Source: Robbsia andropogonis | GTDB taxonomy: Bacteria > Pseudomonadota > Gammaproteobacteria > Burkholderiales > Burkholderiaceae | Direction of reading: 5' to 3' | DNA: 64,000 nt | Assembly (NCBI RefSeq): GCF_000970345.1 | Contig: NZ_LAQU01000005.1 | Span: forward strand, 213,751-277,750 | Part shown: piece by piece, positions 37,852-47,912 of the stretch | Layout of the letters: every line of letters begins with the position of its first letter | Position numbering within the stretch: position 1 is the stretch's first letter | Notes under the pieces: model-generated | Seen by the model: the letters and a program-made list of their open reading frames with translations, nothing else | Database searches by the model: none | What the model was told of the DNA's origin: nothing | Program-made: the position numbers and the translations under genes

Positions 37852-37922
37852 ACTGGGCTCCGACGATACCACAGACCATCCAGATTGCTGCCGGCGCAAA
37901 TTGGTGTTTCTCGCATGGCACG

Positions 37923-38477
37923 TCAGCGAGGGTGCGATGCACCAGTGACGCCGCAGTCAACGACCGCGACCGTGACGCTGCCGAACACCGACTTTCGTAG
38001 TGCCAGAATCCCCTCGGGGCAGGCTGCGCGGGCCGCGCGCTCACAGATGTTGTCGAGGCCGACGTGCCGGTGCGCGACGGAGGTCGGAATCGGCGGAGGC
38101 AGCCCCTCGTCCCTGACAGACAAGGCGCTGTCGCGTGCAAGCAGAGATGCCACTGAAAAGAACCGCAGTGGCAGTGCATGCCTTGCGGCGAATGCAAGCA
38201 AGCCGGCTTCATTGCACTTTGCGTCGATTGACGCGAGACAGCGCACGGTCAAATCCGTCTGCGCCAGCGATGGCTGGAGGCGTGCCATGGCTTCCCGCAC
38301 GGCACCTTCAATGGCATCGGCCGAAACACCACGACGACAGCCGATGCCCACGACCCATCGCCCACCACCCTCACTTGCGTCCACGCCGCGTCGACTTTGT
38401 TCGGGCGACGACATGGAAAGCGGCGATTGGTCTGAATGCGGATTCGGTAAAACCATCTTCTGGAGAGGGGCAGTCAT
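37923..38477 (-). CDS. cobE: cobalamin biosynthesis protein CobE / CbiG C-terminal domain
   Basis: A 184-residue protein whose core begins WVVGIGCRRGVSADAIEGAV and continues LASIDAKCNEAGLLAFAARH and LPLRFFSVASLL, then ARAACPEGILALRKSVFGSVTVAVV. This is the CbiG C-terminal / CobE fold, which assists the ring-contraction part of cobalamin synthesis. The first 35 residues are variable. The ATG at 38477 has AAGG four bases upstream. It is followed after 177 bases by cobO and cobB on the same strand. Confidence 0.9.
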   Translation of the reverse strand: MTAPLQKMVLPNPHSDQSPLSMSSPEQSRRGVDASEGGGRWVVGIGCRRGVSADAIEGAVREAMARLQPSLAQTDLTVRCLASIDAKCNEAGLLAFAARHALPLRFFSVASLLARDSALSVRDEGLPPPIPTSVAHRHVGLDNICERAARAACPEGILALRKSVFGSVTVAVVDCGVTGASHPR

Positions 38478-38807
38478 GGCCCTTAATCAATCAGCAACAC
38501 CGGGAGGCTATATGGATAGGGCGTTTCGTCGACCGGGCGTTACACGTGCAACTGCCCGAATGCCTGATGGTCTCATATTCGATGACCTGTTCGTCATCTC
38601 CCGGTCACGTTTACGCGCCGTGTTGTAGGCAAACTGCAAGCAAGCCTGGCCCATGGGCAGGCGATAACACCGTAGGATCAGGGAGAGCAACCGGGCGAAT
38701 GCCCATACCGACTGCCGATCGATTTCGACTCGCGCGTTGACCTGCCGCTTGAGGGCAGGCCGCTCTTCCCGCATCTCACGGCTTGCAACCGCGTTCGGGA
38801 GAATGAT
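38478..38807. other. divergent region upstream of cobE, no gene seen
   Basis: 330 bases between cobE (minus) and a secreted protein gene (plus). It must contain the cob promoter. I looked for a cobalamin riboswitch on the cobE strand and found no GCGG-CCCGC-ACTG-type core. Short open frames here lack support. Confidence 0.45.
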
Positions 38808-39158
38808 ATGACAGCGAAGCAATTATCGATGGTTGTGTTTGTCGGCTTGGCATTGAGCAGCCTTGGCAGTCTACCGGCAGCGCGCGCGGCAACGCACGAA
38901 ACGGCCACCGCGATACGCTCGGCGAAACACATCAGCGCACACACGGGCCAGCATCAGAAAAGCGCGATGACGCTCGATGATCGGCGCAGCAATCTGATCC
39001 GGGATTGGTGCAACGGCACGCTGCAGAATGACGCTGGCGATGCAAACTACCCGCCAACGCGAGAAAGTATCCAATCCACCCGCAGTCGGCGTGCGGGACG
39101 CCCCATCCCCGGTAACTACGGCGCGCCGGTACCGGGTTACGAGAACGGCTGTCCGTAA
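38808..39158 (+). CDS. small secreted protein of unknown function
   Basis: A 116-residue protein with a clear signal peptide (LSMVVFVGLALSSLGSL, cleavage expected after ARA near residue 27). The mature part is polar and His/Thr-rich at first, has LDDRRSNLIRDWCNGTLQNDAG in the middle, and ends with a Pro/Gly-rich stretch and a second Cys (GYENGCP). The two Cys could form a disulfide. No family is recognised. It is convergent with the response regulator gene at 39179. Confidence 0.6.
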   Translation: MTAKQLSMVVFVGLALSSLGSLPAARAATHETATAIRSAKHISAHTGQHQKSAMTLDDRRSNLIRDWCNGTLQNDAGDANYPPTRESIQSTRSRRAGRPIPGNYGAPVPGYENGCP

Positions 39159-39178
39159 GCGTGTGCGACGCCGGGGCG

Positions 39179-39847
39179 TTACCGCGGTTCCAGGACGTAG
39201 CCCATGCCCCGCACCGTATGAATCAGGCATGGAATGCCAGGGAGATCGATCTTGGCGCGTAAGCGGCGAATTGCCGCATCGACGACATTGGCATCGCTAT
39301 CGAACTCGGTGTCCCATACGTGTGCGAGAATCGTCGTGCGCGTAAGCACCTGGGAGGCGCGGCGCATCAGCAACCACAGCAACGAAAACTCTTTCGCTGT
39401 CAGCAATATCTGGTGCGCACGCCGCTGCGCCTTGCGTTGCGTCAAATCCAACTGCAGGTCCGCAACCTGCAACCGCGTGGGTGCTCGTATCGGACCACGA
39501 CGCAGGATGGCATTCACCCGCGCCACGGCTTCGGCAAGCGCAAACGGCTTGTGAATGATATCGTCCGCGCCTTCGTGCAAGGCATCCAGTCGCTCGGAAA
39601 GGTTGTCGCGATCGCTCAGCATCAGCGTCGGCGTGGGTCGGCGCTGCTGTATCTCGCGCATCAGCGCGAGACCGCTAATATCCGGCAGCGCGGTGGCGAT
39701 CACCAGAAGATCATGTTGCGTTTCGACGGCGTCATGCCGGCCTGTCCTGCCATCAACACATGTATCGACTGTATGACCTGCCTGCGTCAGTGCATCACGC
39801 AGGCCCCATGCCGTCGTTCGATCCGCATCGATGATAAGGATTTTCAT
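39179..39847 (-). CDS. OmpR-type response regulator lacking the phospho-acceptor Asp
   Basis: A 222-residue regulator of the OmpR/PhoB class, close in layout to QseB/CopR. The receiver begins MKILIIDADRTTAWGL (acidic pocket present). The position of the acceptor Asp, usually LLDL-LPG at residue 51, reads VIATALPDISG, with Ala at 51. The Ser of LSDRDN and the Lys of HKPFAL remain. The winged-helix DNA-binding domain is intact (LTAKEFSLLWLLMRRASQVLTR through VHTVRGMGYVLE). No kinase gene is adjacent. It probably works without phosphorylation. Confidence 0.88.
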   Translation of the reverse strand: MKILIIDADRTTAWGLRDALTQAGHTVDTCVDGRTGRHDAVETQHDLLVIATALPDISGLALMREIQQRRPTPTLMLSDRDNLSERLDALHEGADDIIHKPFALAEAVARVNAILRRGPIRAPTRLQVADLQLDLTQRKAQRRAHQILLTAKEFSLLWLLMRRASQVLTRTTILAHVWDTEFDSDANVVDAAIRRLRAKIDLPGIPCLIHTVRGMGYVLEPR

Positions 39848-40074
39848 GTGCCTGATCCTATCGACTTTGCATTAAACGCGCATTGGGACCGGTCGCAAGT
39901 GGACGATTGCGCCTGCATGTGATGGTGTTTGCCCGTGCCGCCTGCTTGCTCGCCGCAGCGCTATAATCGGCAGCCGTGCAAAATATCGTAACGCCGACCG
40001 GCGCATGCGGCAACCGCTTTGTCAGGTCCGCCGATTTACCTTTATGTTGTCAGTCTGGGAAACCATGTCGTGCC

Positions 40075-41064
40075 ATGTCTGACCCCATACTCTCAGGCGC
40101 CGCTTCAGGCGCTGGATCGTTGCATGCCGAAGGCATCGTGTCCGAATTTGTCTCAATGTTAATCCGGCAGGTCTCATCGATCTTTGCCCCTGAAGCGTCC
40201 TTTGTCGTTCTTGGCATTCCCGTGACGGCGACCCTTCTGCAATGGATCGCGGCGGCTTGCCTCTGCATGGTCCTTGCAACCCTGTTCGCGCGGCGCAAGC
40301 ATACACATGTCGAGCCGCCCTTATGGTGGGCGCTGATTCTGGGGGGCGTTGCCGCACGGGTAGTCTATGTTGCTCGGCACTGGGCGGCGTATATTCCTGA
40401 CGGTAGCGGCGACGTGGGAGACGTCGCGCGTTCGTTCGCGGCGGCCGACGTATGGCACGCGATCGGGGCGATGCTCGATGTGCGTGACGGCGGCATGTCC
40501 GTGGTCACGGGATTGCTTTGCGGCTCGCTCGTTCTGGTTGCGGCCGGATGGCGTCGGGCGAGCTTGCGGGCACCATTGGCCGCGACGGTGTGTGCGGCGA
40601 TCATTGCCTGGTGTGGTGCCGGCGCGGCGCTGCACGCCGGTGCCGCCAGCCGGCCAGCATTGCCGAATTGGACCTTCGCGGACGCGCAGGACGCAGCATT
40701 GATGGCCGTGCCGCTCCATGGCGCGCCACGACAACCAACGGTGGTCAATTTATGGGCCACGTGGTGCGGGCCATGTCGTCGCGAAATGCCGGCGCTGGCC
40801 CGTGTGCAGGCCGCGTATCACGGCATCCACATCGTTTTCGCCAATCAGGGCGAGACGGTGGAACGGGTGCGCGCGTATCTGGCGTCCACCCATCTGGTCC
40901 TGGACAACGTCCTGATGGACCATGATGCCCGTCTCGGGGAGCATTATCATAGTAGTGTCGTGCCCACCACACTGTTCTTTCACGCAAATGGCCGTTTTGC
41001 GGCGGTGCATTTTGGTGAGTTGTCCGAGCCCGCTTTGCGCGCGACCCTGGATCAGTTGCAATAG
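40075..41064 (+). CDS. TlpA-like thioredoxin with N-terminal membrane helices
   Basis: A membrane-anchored disulfide reductase, about 329 residues. The N-terminal half has about four hydrophobic helices ([65 protein letters not shown]). The periplasmic thioredoxin domain has [21 protein letters not shown] with the CxxC redox pair and the cis-Pro in [10 protein letters not shown]. The ATG at 40075 (MSDPILSG) is chosen over 39976. Family members reduce cytochrome c haem sites or periplasmic thiols. The target here is unknown; the nearby genes make cobalamin. Confidence 0.85.
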   Translation: MSDPILSGAASGAGSLHAEGIVSEFVSMLIRQVSSIFAPEASFVVLGIPVTATLLQWIAAACLCMVLATLFARRKHTHVEPPLWWALILGGVAARVVYVARHWAAYIPDGSGDVGDVARSFAAADVWHAIGAMLDVRDGGMSVVTGLLCGSLVLVAAGWRRASLRAPLAATVCAAIIAWCGAGAALHAGAASRPALPNWTFADAQDAALMAVPLHGAPRQPTVVNLWATWCGPCRREMPALARVQAAYHGIHIVFANQGETVERVRAYLASTHLVLDNVLMDHDARLGEHYHSSVVPTTLFFHANGRFAAVHFGELSEPALRATLDQLQ

Positions 41065-41234
41065 TCCCGCGAGGACGACCGGGCCCAGGCACGGGGCGTG
41101 CGGTCTTGACGGGGCAATGGGTCGGGCCTAGACTGCACGCGTGGCCGGCGCGAGGATACTCGGCGCCGGCGTTTTCTTTTTGGCGTGCCGGCAGCCGGTG
41201 CGCATTTCGCGGTCCGCCGCCCAGGAGCGCCAGC

Positions 41235-42389
41235 ATGCAGTTGCGCAAGATTCCCGTTACCGTCGTTACCGGTTTCCTCGGCAGCGGCAAGACCACGTTG
41301 CTGCGTCATATCTTGCAGCATGCCCAAGGCAAGCGGATTGCGGTGATCGTCAATGAATTTGGCGAAATGGGCATTGATGGCGACATCCTGAAGGGCTGCG
41401 GTATCGGTTGCGACATCGATGCCGATGGTAACGTGGGGGCGGAGCGTGCCGGAGAACTCTATGAACTCGCCAATGGCTGCCTGTGCTGCACGGTCCAGGA
41501 GGCCTTTTTCCCGGTCATGGAGGCATTGGTGGAGCGCCGCGACCAGATCGACCATGTGCTGATTGAAACGAGCGGCCTAGCTTTGCCGAAGCCGCTGGTG
41601 CAGGCGTTCAATTGGCCATCGATCAAAAATAGTTTCACCGTTGACGCGGTCATTACGGTTGTCGACGGCCCCGCGGCCGCGAGCGGCCAGTTCGCGGCCA
41701 ATCCGGCGGCAGTGGATGCGCAGCGTCGCGCGGACCCGAATCTGGATCATGAATCGCCGCTGCATGAACTGTTCGAAGACCAGCTCTCGGCAGCTGACCT
41801 CGTCATCCTGAACAAGATCGATATCCTCGATCCCGCCGATCGTGACAAGGTGGAAGCGCTGATTCGGGGCGAGATTCCGCCGCATGTCAAGATCGTCCCC
41901 GCGTCGATGGGTAAACTGGATCTGCACGCGCTCCTGGGGCTCGAAGCGGCATCGGAGGAAAGTATCCATCTCAGGCATGACCACCATGGCGCGGACGACC
42001 CGGATCACCACGATCACGATCATGACGCATTCGATTCCGTTGTCGTCGAGGCGTCAGTGGCCGGCCGCGCGGAACTGATGCAGGCACTCGATGCAATGGT
42101 GTCCGCGCATACGATCTACCGCGTTAAGGGTTTTGCCGCGCTGCCTGGGGCGGCGATGCGTCTGGTCGTGCAGGGCGTCGGACGCCGTTTCGACGGATAT
42201 TTTGACCGGCGGTGGACGGCCGCCGAGCGCGAGTCATTGATGATGGCGGACGGCGCCATGCGGAGTCGCTTCGTGTTGATCGGTGAAGATCTGGACGGGC
42301 CTGCGTTGCAGCGGACTTTTGATGCGGCTCTGCGAACGTTCAGCGGTTCTGGGGAGGCAACGGCACCGGCTGCCGGCGCGCTCGCCTGA
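41235..42389 (+). CDS. cobW: cobalamin biosynthesis GTPase CobW
   Basis: G3E-family GTPase and metallochaperone thought to deliver cobalt to the CobN chelatase. The 384-residue protein has the P-loop [17 protein letters not shown], the metal motif NGCLCCTV, the Glu-rich [18 protein letters not shown] switch, NKID (GTP base specificity), and a His/Asp-rich loop [11 protein letters not shown] near residue 255 that should bind metal. The ATG at 41235 has a GGAG eight bases upstream. It is followed by cobN after 33 bases. Confidence 0.95.
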   Translation: MQLRKIPVTVVTGFLGSGKTTLLRHILQHAQGKRIAVIVNEFGEMGIDGDILKGCGIGCDIDADGNVGAERAGELYELANGCLCCTVQEAFFPVMEALVERRDQIDHVLIETSGLALPKPLVQAFNWPSIKNSFTVDAVITVVDGPAAASGQFAANPAAVDAQRRADPNLDHESPLHELFEDQLSAADLVILNKIDILDPADRDKVEALIRGEIPPHVKIVPASMGKLDLHALLGLEAASEESIHLRHDHHGADDPDHHDHDHDAFDSVVVEASVAGRAELMQALDAMVSAHTIYRVKGFAALPGAAMRLVVQGVGRRFDGYFDRRWTAAERESLMMADGAMRSRFVLIGEDLDGPALQRTFDAALRTFSGSGEATAPAAGALA

Positions 42390-42422
42390 GCGCGCCGAGT
42401 CCGCGACGCCTTGTGCTGACGC

Positions 42423-45400
42423 ATGCACTTACTCCGCACCACGCCAGGGGGATTCGTCGACGACAGCGCCGGCGTGATCCGTATCGAGCAGACACCGGCC
42501 GACATCGTCGTACTGAGTTCGGCCGATACGACGCTGGCTTTGCTAGCGCAGACCTATCAGCGTCTGCAGCCCGAAGGTTTGCCGACATTGCGTCTGGCCA
42601 ATCTTGCCTTCCTGCGGCAACCGGCGGCCATCGACTTCTATGAAGCGGATGTGCTGCGCCACGCCAAGGTGATGGTTGTCGACCATTTGGGCGGCGATAG
42701 TTATTGGCCGTACGGTATCGAACGGGTCACCGCGATCGCGCGAGAGCAGGGCAGCACCTTGGTGATGTTCTCCGGTGACTTGACCGAGGATGCCAGCCTT
42801 ACCGCGCGCAGCACGGAATCACCGCAGACATGCCGGCAACTCTGGCGCTATTTGCGCGAAGGGGGGGCGGTCAACGCGGCATCGTTCCTGCGCTACCTGG
42901 CGTATCTGATGGATCGCCTCGCCTTGCCGCCGCCGCCGGCGCCGTTACCCGCTGTGGCGCTCTATCATCCCGATGTCACCGTCGCGACCCTTGCCGATTG
43001 GCAGGCGCGTTGGCATCGATGCGACGGTAATGGCGGCTTTGCGCCGGTGGCGGCAATCGTTTTTTATAAAGCGCACTTGCAGGCGGGCAATACCGCTGTA
43101 TTCGATGCGTTGGCCGACGCCTTGCTGGCGCGCGGGGTGAATCCCCTGCCGATCGCCATCACGTCACTGAAAGACACACTGAGCGTGGACGGCGTGCGCC
43201 AGGTTTGCAAGCAGGCAAACGTCGGCGTCGTGTTGAACACCACGGCGTTCGCGGCCGCGTCGATAGATCGCGACGACATCGATGACGCCGACGCCGGCAC
43301 TGCTTTTACCGACATGTCGGCGACACCGGCTTCGGTCGAGGTCTTCGGTGATGTGCCCGTGCTGCAATTGATTCTCAGCGGCGCGAACCGCGACGACTGG
43401 CTGGGCGACGAGCAGGGACTGCGTGCCCGGGATGTGGCGATGCATGTTGCGTTGCCGGAGGTCGACGGCCGTATTATCACGCGCGCGATCAGTTTCAAGG
43501 GGCTCGATTACCATTGCCCGCTGACCCAGGTGGATGTGGTTCGGTACCAACCGGACCTGGAGCGCGTGGCGTTCGTCGCGGCGTTGGCGCAGCGCTGGTG
43601 CCGTCTGCGGACACTGCCCGCGGCGCAAAAGCGCGTTGCCTTGATACTGGCGAATTATCCGCAATCGGAAGGCCGGATCGGCAATGGCGTGGGGCTCGAC
43701 ACGCCTGCGTCGGTGACGAGGATACTGACGGCCCTGGCGGAACAGGGTTATTCATGCAGCGCGCCCCTGCCATCCGACGGCGCCATGCTGATGGCCGCGC
43801 TGCGCGAGGGTGTGACGAACGACCCATCTAGCCGTCCATTGCGCGCCGCCTGGCAAAGCCTGCCGATGCGCGAGTATCGACGGATGTTCGATGCCTTGCC
43901 TGAGGCATTGCGGACGGCGGTGCGCGCGCAATGGGGGGAGCCGGAAGACGACCCGACGGTCCGACAAGGTTGTTTCATGATCGCCGGCAAGCGATATGGC
44001 AACGTGTTCGTCGGTATTCAACCGCCGCGTATCGTTAGCGGGCGGCACGTGGGCGGCAGTAAGCGTATCGCGGATGCCAACGGCGACATCGACGTCTATG
44101 CCAGTTACCACGATGGCACGATCGCCCCGCCACATGGGTATCTCGCGTTTTACTGGTGGCTGCGTGAAAGCTATGTGATCGATGCAGTCGTCCATGTGGG
44201 AAAGCACGGTAACCTGGAGTGGCTGCCGGGCAAGAGTGTTGCCTTGTCCGCGCACTGTTGGCCGGATGTAATTTTGGGTCCGTTGCCCCACCTGTACCCG
44301 TTCATCGTCAATGATCCGGGCGAGGGCAGCCAGGCCAAGCGCCGCGCGCAGGCCGTCATCATCGATCACTTGATGCCGCCCCTGACGCGTGCGGAGAACT
44401 ACGGGCCTTTGCAGGATCTCGAACGGCAGGTAGACGAATACTATGAGGCGCTCATGGTCGATCCGCGGCGCGCGGTACTGCTGCGTCGATCGATTTTGCG
44501 GACGATTGTCCAGAACGGTCTGCACGAAGAGTTGGGCGTGCCGCTGCCTTCGGACGATGGCGGCGCATTGAATGGTGCGGACCGCGAAAATGAGGACGCC
44601 TTGCTGACCCGCGCGGACGCTTACCTGTGTGAGTTGAAGGAAGCGCAAATCCGCGATGGTTTGCACACATTCGGTCTTTCTCCGACGGGCCGCCAGCGAC
44701 GGGATACCCTGCTGGCCCTGGCGCGTTTTCCGACAGGGGACGGCCAGGGGGCGCGAGCGGGGTTGATCCAGGCGTTAGCCCGTGACCTCGGCTTGTGCGG
44801 CCGGCATGACGCAAACGGCGACGCCGCCGTAAGCCTTTCGGCACACGCGACCCCGCATGCCGGTGGCGATGCGACGCCTCAGTCGCGGGCAATGGGCATG
44901 CGCCCGATGCCCGATGGGGAAGGAGGGGTTGTCGCGCAGGATTACGATCCATTGCGTGCGGACCCCGCCGCGCCCTGGACGGGACCCCGGCCGGTCTGGC
45001 TGGCACAGCAGGGTGACGATGCATGGCGCCATCACGGCGATACGCGGGAGCGGCTTGAGCGGCTCGCCTTGGCTTTGCTCGAACATCGCGATGCGGCTCC
45101 CCCCTCGGCTGGCGACGATGGCGCAATGTCGCGCTATCCGCTACGCGAATGGCCGACGGTGCGTGCCGTGATGTCGCGTATCCACAAGCAGATCGCGCCG
45201 CGGCTCGATGCCTGTGGCACGCAGGAAATGCGGCAGTTGCTCCGCGGATTGGCGGGGCGTTTCGTGCCGCCCGGCCCGAGTGGCGCGCCATCGCGTGGGC
45301 GGCCTGACGTGTTGCCTACCGGGCGCAATTTCTACTCGGTTGACACGCGTGCGCTACCCACGCAGTCTGCCTGGGCGCTTGGATTGAAAGCCGCCAACCA

Positions 45401-46586
45401 ACTGATCGAGCGCCACCTGCAAGATCATGGTGATTTTCCACGCGCCGTTGGTTTGTCGGTGTGGGGAACGGCGACGATGCGTACCGGGGGGGACGACATG
45501 GCGCAGGCATTTGCGTTACTCGGGGTCCGTCCGAAGTGGGCCGCCGGATCACACCGCGTCACCGATTTCGAAATACTGCCGATCAGCATTTTCAATCGAC
45601 CCCGTATCGACGTCACGTTGCGCGTCTCCGGGTTTTTCCGCGATGCTTTCGCCAATCTGATCGATCTGTTCGATGCGGCGGTACAGGCCGTGGCGGAACT
45701 CGACGAGGATGCGGAGACAAACCCGATCCGGGCGCGTATCCGCCTCGAGCGAGATCAGCTCGTCGCGCAGGGCGCGTCGGATGATGAGGCCCGTCGGCGC
45801 GCAGGGTGGCGCGTTTTTGGTGCGCGGCCAGGGGCCTACGGCGCAGGCATTCAGCAGGCACTCGACAGCGGTGATTGGCAAACGGACAGCGATCTCAGCA
45901 ACGCCTATCTGCGTTGGGGGGGGCATGCGTATGGCAAGGGTGATGCGGGCGTACCCGCCGAGGCCATGCTCGCCACGCGTCTGAAAGCGGTGGATGTGGT
46001 CGTGCAAAATCGGGACAACCGCGAACACGACGTGCTCGATTCCAGCGATTACCACCTTTTTCAGGGGGGCATGACGGCTACCGTGCGACATCTCTCGGGA
46101 CACCAGCCGGCGGTTTATGTCGGCGATCATAGTCAGATCGATGTACCGCGCATCAAGACCCTGCAGGACGAAATCGCGTTTGTCATTCGTTCGCGGGTCG
46201 TCAATCCGAAATGGATCGATGGTGTGAAACGCCATGGCTACAAAGGAGCTGCGGAACTGGCGGATACCGTGGACTGCGTCTACGGCTATGACGCCACCGC
46301 GCGGGTCGTGTCGGACCGGCAGTATGCGATGATCACCGATGCCTATCTGCATGATCCCGGCACGCGCGCTTTTCTGTCGGAGCATAATCCGCAGGCCCTG
46401 CAGGCGATATGTGCGCGGATGCTGGAGGCGATCGGGCGAGGGCTTTGGCAGGAACCCGGTGATCACCAGGACCGCATCGAGCAATATCTGCTGGAAGCCG
46501 ATGCGATGACCGAAGGCGGGGTTCCGTCGTCGGACATCGCGCCATTGCAATCGGCCGATGTGTTCGCGGCACCTCATGTAAGATAG
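42423..46586 (+). CDS. cobN: cobaltochelatase large subunit CobN
   Basis: Large (porphyrin/corrin-binding) subunit of the aerobic ATP-dependent cobaltochelatase that puts Co2+ into hydrogenobyrinic acid a,c-diamide. At 1387 residues it is longer than the typical 1250-1280. The family text is clear: VIDAVVHVGKHGNLEWLPGKSVALS in mid-protein, AENYGPLQDLERQVDEYYEA, LPTGRNFYSVDTRALPT, WGTATMRTGGDDMAQAFALLG, and LDSSDYHLFQGGMTATVRHLSG near the end. It is followed after three bases by the chelatase AAA+ gene. There are no cobS or cobT genes here. Confidence 0.97.
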   Translation: MHLLRTTPGGFVDDSAGVIRIEQTPADIVVLSSADTTLALLAQTYQRLQPEGLPTLRLANLAFLRQPAAIDFYEADVLRHAKVMVVDHLGGDSYWPYGIERVTAIAREQGSTLVMFSGDLTEDASLTARSTESPQTCRQLWRYLREGGAVNAASFLRYLAYLMDRLALPPPPAPLPAVALYHPDVTVATLADWQARWHRCDGNGGFAPVAAIVFYKAHLQAGNTAVFDALADALLARGVNPLPIAITSLKDTLSVDGVRQVCKQANVGVVLNTTAFAAASIDRDDIDDADAGTAFTDMSATPASVEVFGDVPVLQLILSGANRDDWLGDEQGLRARDVAMHVALPEVDGRIITRAISFKGLDYHCPLTQVDVVRYQPDLERVAFVAALAQRWCRLRTLPAAQKRVALILANYPQSEGRIGNGVGLDTPASVTRILTALAEQGYSCSAPLPSDGAMLMAALREGVTNDPSSRPLRAAWQSLPMREYRRMFDALPEALRTAVRAQWGEPEDDPTVRQGCFMIAGKRYGNVFVGIQPPRIVSGRHVGGSKRIADANGDIDVYASYHDGTIAPPHGYLAFYWWLRESYVIDAVVHVGKHGNLEWLPGKSVALSAHCWPDVILGPLPHLYPFIVNDPGEGSQAKRRAQAVIIDHLMPPLTRAENYGPLQDLERQVDEYYEALMVDPRRAVLLRRSILRTIVQNGLHEELGVPLPSDDGGALNGADRENEDALLTRADAYLCELKEAQIRDGLHTFGLSPTGRQRRDTLLALARFPTGDGQGARAGLIQALARDLGLCGRHDANGDAAVSLSAHATPHAGGDATPQSRAMGMRPMPDGEGGVVAQDYDPLRADPAAPWTGPRPVWLAQQGDDAWRHHGDTRERLERLALALLEHRDAAPPSAGDDGAMSRYPLREWPTVRAVMSRIHKQIAPRLDACGTQEMRQLLRGLAGRFVPPGPSGAPSRGRPDVLPTGRNFYSVDTRALPTQSAWALGLKAANQLIERHLQDHGDFPRAVGLSVWGTATMRTGGDDMAQAFALLGVRPKWAAGSHRVTDFEILPISIFNRPRIDVTLRVSGFFRDAFANLIDLFDAAVQAVAELDEDAETNPIRARIRLERDQLVAQGASDDEARRRAGWRVFGARPGAYGAGIQQALDSGDWQTDSDLSNAYLRWGGHAYGKGDAGVPAEAMLATRLKAVDVVVQNRDNREHDVLDSSDYHLFQGGMTATVRHLSGHQPAVYVGDHSQIDVPRIKTLQDEIAFVIRSRVVNPKWIDGVKRHGYKGAAELADTVDCVYGYDATARVVSDRQYAMITDAYLHDPGTRAFLSEHNPQALQAICARMLEAIGRGLWQEPGDHQDRIEQYLLEADAMTEGGVPSSDIAPLQSADVFAAPHVR

Positions 46587-46589
46587 AAA

Positions 46590-47858
46590 ATGACTTCGCT
46601 TTCCGCAGCCATCGTCTCCGATTGTCCCTCTTCCTCCGCGATGTCACCTTCGTTTCCATTCGTGGCATTGGTGGGGCAAGCGCTGTTGCAACAAGCGCTG
46701 CTGTTGGTCGCGGTTGACGCGGGTATCGGCGGCGTCTTGATCACCGGGCCCCGTGGTACCGCGAAATCCACGAGCGCCCGCGCGTTGGCGGCGTTGCTCG
46801 CACCGGCTCCGTTTGTCACATTGCCGCTGGGTGCCAGTGAAGCGCAACTGATCGGCTCATTGGATCTGGATGCCGTGCTGCGAGAGGGCGCCGCGCGATT
46901 TGCCCCAGGCTTGCTGGCCAAGGCCGATGGCGGCGTGTTGTATGTGGATGAGGTCAATCTACTGCCGGATGCGTTGGCCGATGCGCTGCTCGATGCGGCG
47001 GCGAGTGGCGTCAATGTTGTCGAACGGGATGGCGTGTCGCATCGGCACGCGGCGCGATTTGTACTGATCGGTACGATGAACGAGGAGGAGGGCGAACTGC
47101 GTCCGCAATTGAGCGACCGGTTCGGTTTATCCGTCCTGCTCGAGAATTATGCGGACGTATCGGTGCGAGAGTCCATCGTTCGATCCCGGCTCGCGTTCGA
47201 CCTTGATCCTGCCGCGTTCGTGGCGGCACATGCCGCGGCAAGCACCGCGTTGGGCCAGCGGCTACATGCGGCGCGGCAGCGCATAGGCGGGTTGGCGTTC
47301 AGCGATGCGGTGCATCGACGCGTATCCGACTGGTGCCTCGCCGCAGCCGTGGACGGTGTCCGTGCCGATCTAGTGATGCTGAAAGCCGCGCGTGCCCAAG
47401 CGGCGCTCGATGGGGATGCCGCGATATCGGTTGGGCATGTCGATCGGGTTGCGCCGCTGGTCCTGCTGCATCGCCGTCAAGCCGAAGGGCGTCCAGCCAC
47501 ATCGCATGCGTCGGCGTCCGCGTTGCCGCCCGTTGATACGCCCGCGTCGGCTGCCCCGTCCCATTCCGGTACACCGTCGCGCGATGCCGACCGTGCTTCC
47601 GGTGTCGAGGACGGCGCGCGCGAGGCAGCCCCATCCGGTAGGCTATCCGGATCACCTGGCAACGCGTTGCATGCATCTCAAGATTCCGGGCCGTCATCGA
47701 TGCAGCAGGCTCACCGGCGCGACGAGACACGCCCCGGAAGAGACACGGGTACGTCGCCAGATGGTGATCCAGACAGAGATTGGGGATATCTGGCGCCCGA
47801 GCCGGTACCCGTGGCACAGGTGAAACCCGTTCGTGCCTACGACCCAAAAAAAGTCTGA
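46590..47858 (+). CDS. chlD: chelatase AAA+ subunit, ChlI-like (zero-frame product of chlD)
   Basis: 422-residue product in the zero frame. An AAA+ ATPase core of the ChlI/BchI type has Walker A ITGPRGTAKSTSARALAALL, the helix-insert ASEAQLIGSLDLDAVL, Walker B GGVLYVDEVNLLPDALADAL, and LIGTMNEEEGELRPQLSDRFGL. After about residue 300 a Pro/Ser/Asp-rich linker runs to the stop. This TGA comes four bases after A AAA AAA (47846-47852), and the VWA half of ChlD is open in the -1 frame. So this product should be the small subunit, and the frameshifted product the medium subunit, of a cobaltochelatase working with CobN. Confidence 0.9.
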   Translation: MTSLSAAIVSDCPSSSAMSPSFPFVALVGQALLQQALLLVAVDAGIGGVLITGPRGTAKSTSARALAALLAPAPFVTLPLGASEAQLIGSLDLDAVLREGAARFAPGLLAKADGGVLYVDEVNLLPDALADALLDAAASGVNVVERDGVSHRHAARFVLIGTMNEEEGELRPQLSDRFGLSVLLENYADVSVRESIVRSRLAFDLDPAAFVAAHAAASTALGQRLHAARQRIGGLAFSDAVHRRVSDWCLAAAVDGVRADLVMLKAARAQAALDGDAAISVGHVDRVAPLVLLHRRQAEGRPATSHASASALPPVDTPASAAPSHSGTPSRDADRASGVEDGAREAAPSGRLSGSPGNALHASQDSGPSSMQQAHRRDETRPGRDTGTSPDGDPDRDWGYLAPEPVPVAQVKPVRAYDPKKV

Positions 47859-47912
47859 CCCGTCGTGACAACGCCGGTCCCGATGGTGCAAAAGATCCCG
47901 GGATGTCGCGAC
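47846..47912 (+). promoter_or_regulatory. programmed -1 frameshift site: A AAA AAA slippery heptamer and downstream hairpin
   Basis: The zero frame reads CCA AAA AAA GTC TGA, so the heptamer A AAA AAA (47846-47852) fits X XXY YYZ in the right phase. Nine bases later a stem starts: 47862-47870 pairs with 47904-47912 (nine pairs, one G-U), enclosing a second stem 47878-47882 with 47899-47903. A -1 slip yields AAA AAA AGT CTG and enters the VWA frame exactly. I see no strong Shine-Dalgarno-like stimulator within 10-17 bases upstream; an AGGTG lies about 23 bases upstream. Confidence 0.8.

Noticed and set aside
41065..41234. GC-rich structured leader before cobW resembling a cobalamin riboswitch core
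   Set aside because: GGTGCGC-N-CGGTCCGCC is only a loose match; the GGGAA and AACTG parts of the consensus are missing.
43752..46577. Long minus-strand open frames inside cobN
   Set aside because: Antisense shadows of a clear cobN frame; composition is typical of GC-rich antisense noise.
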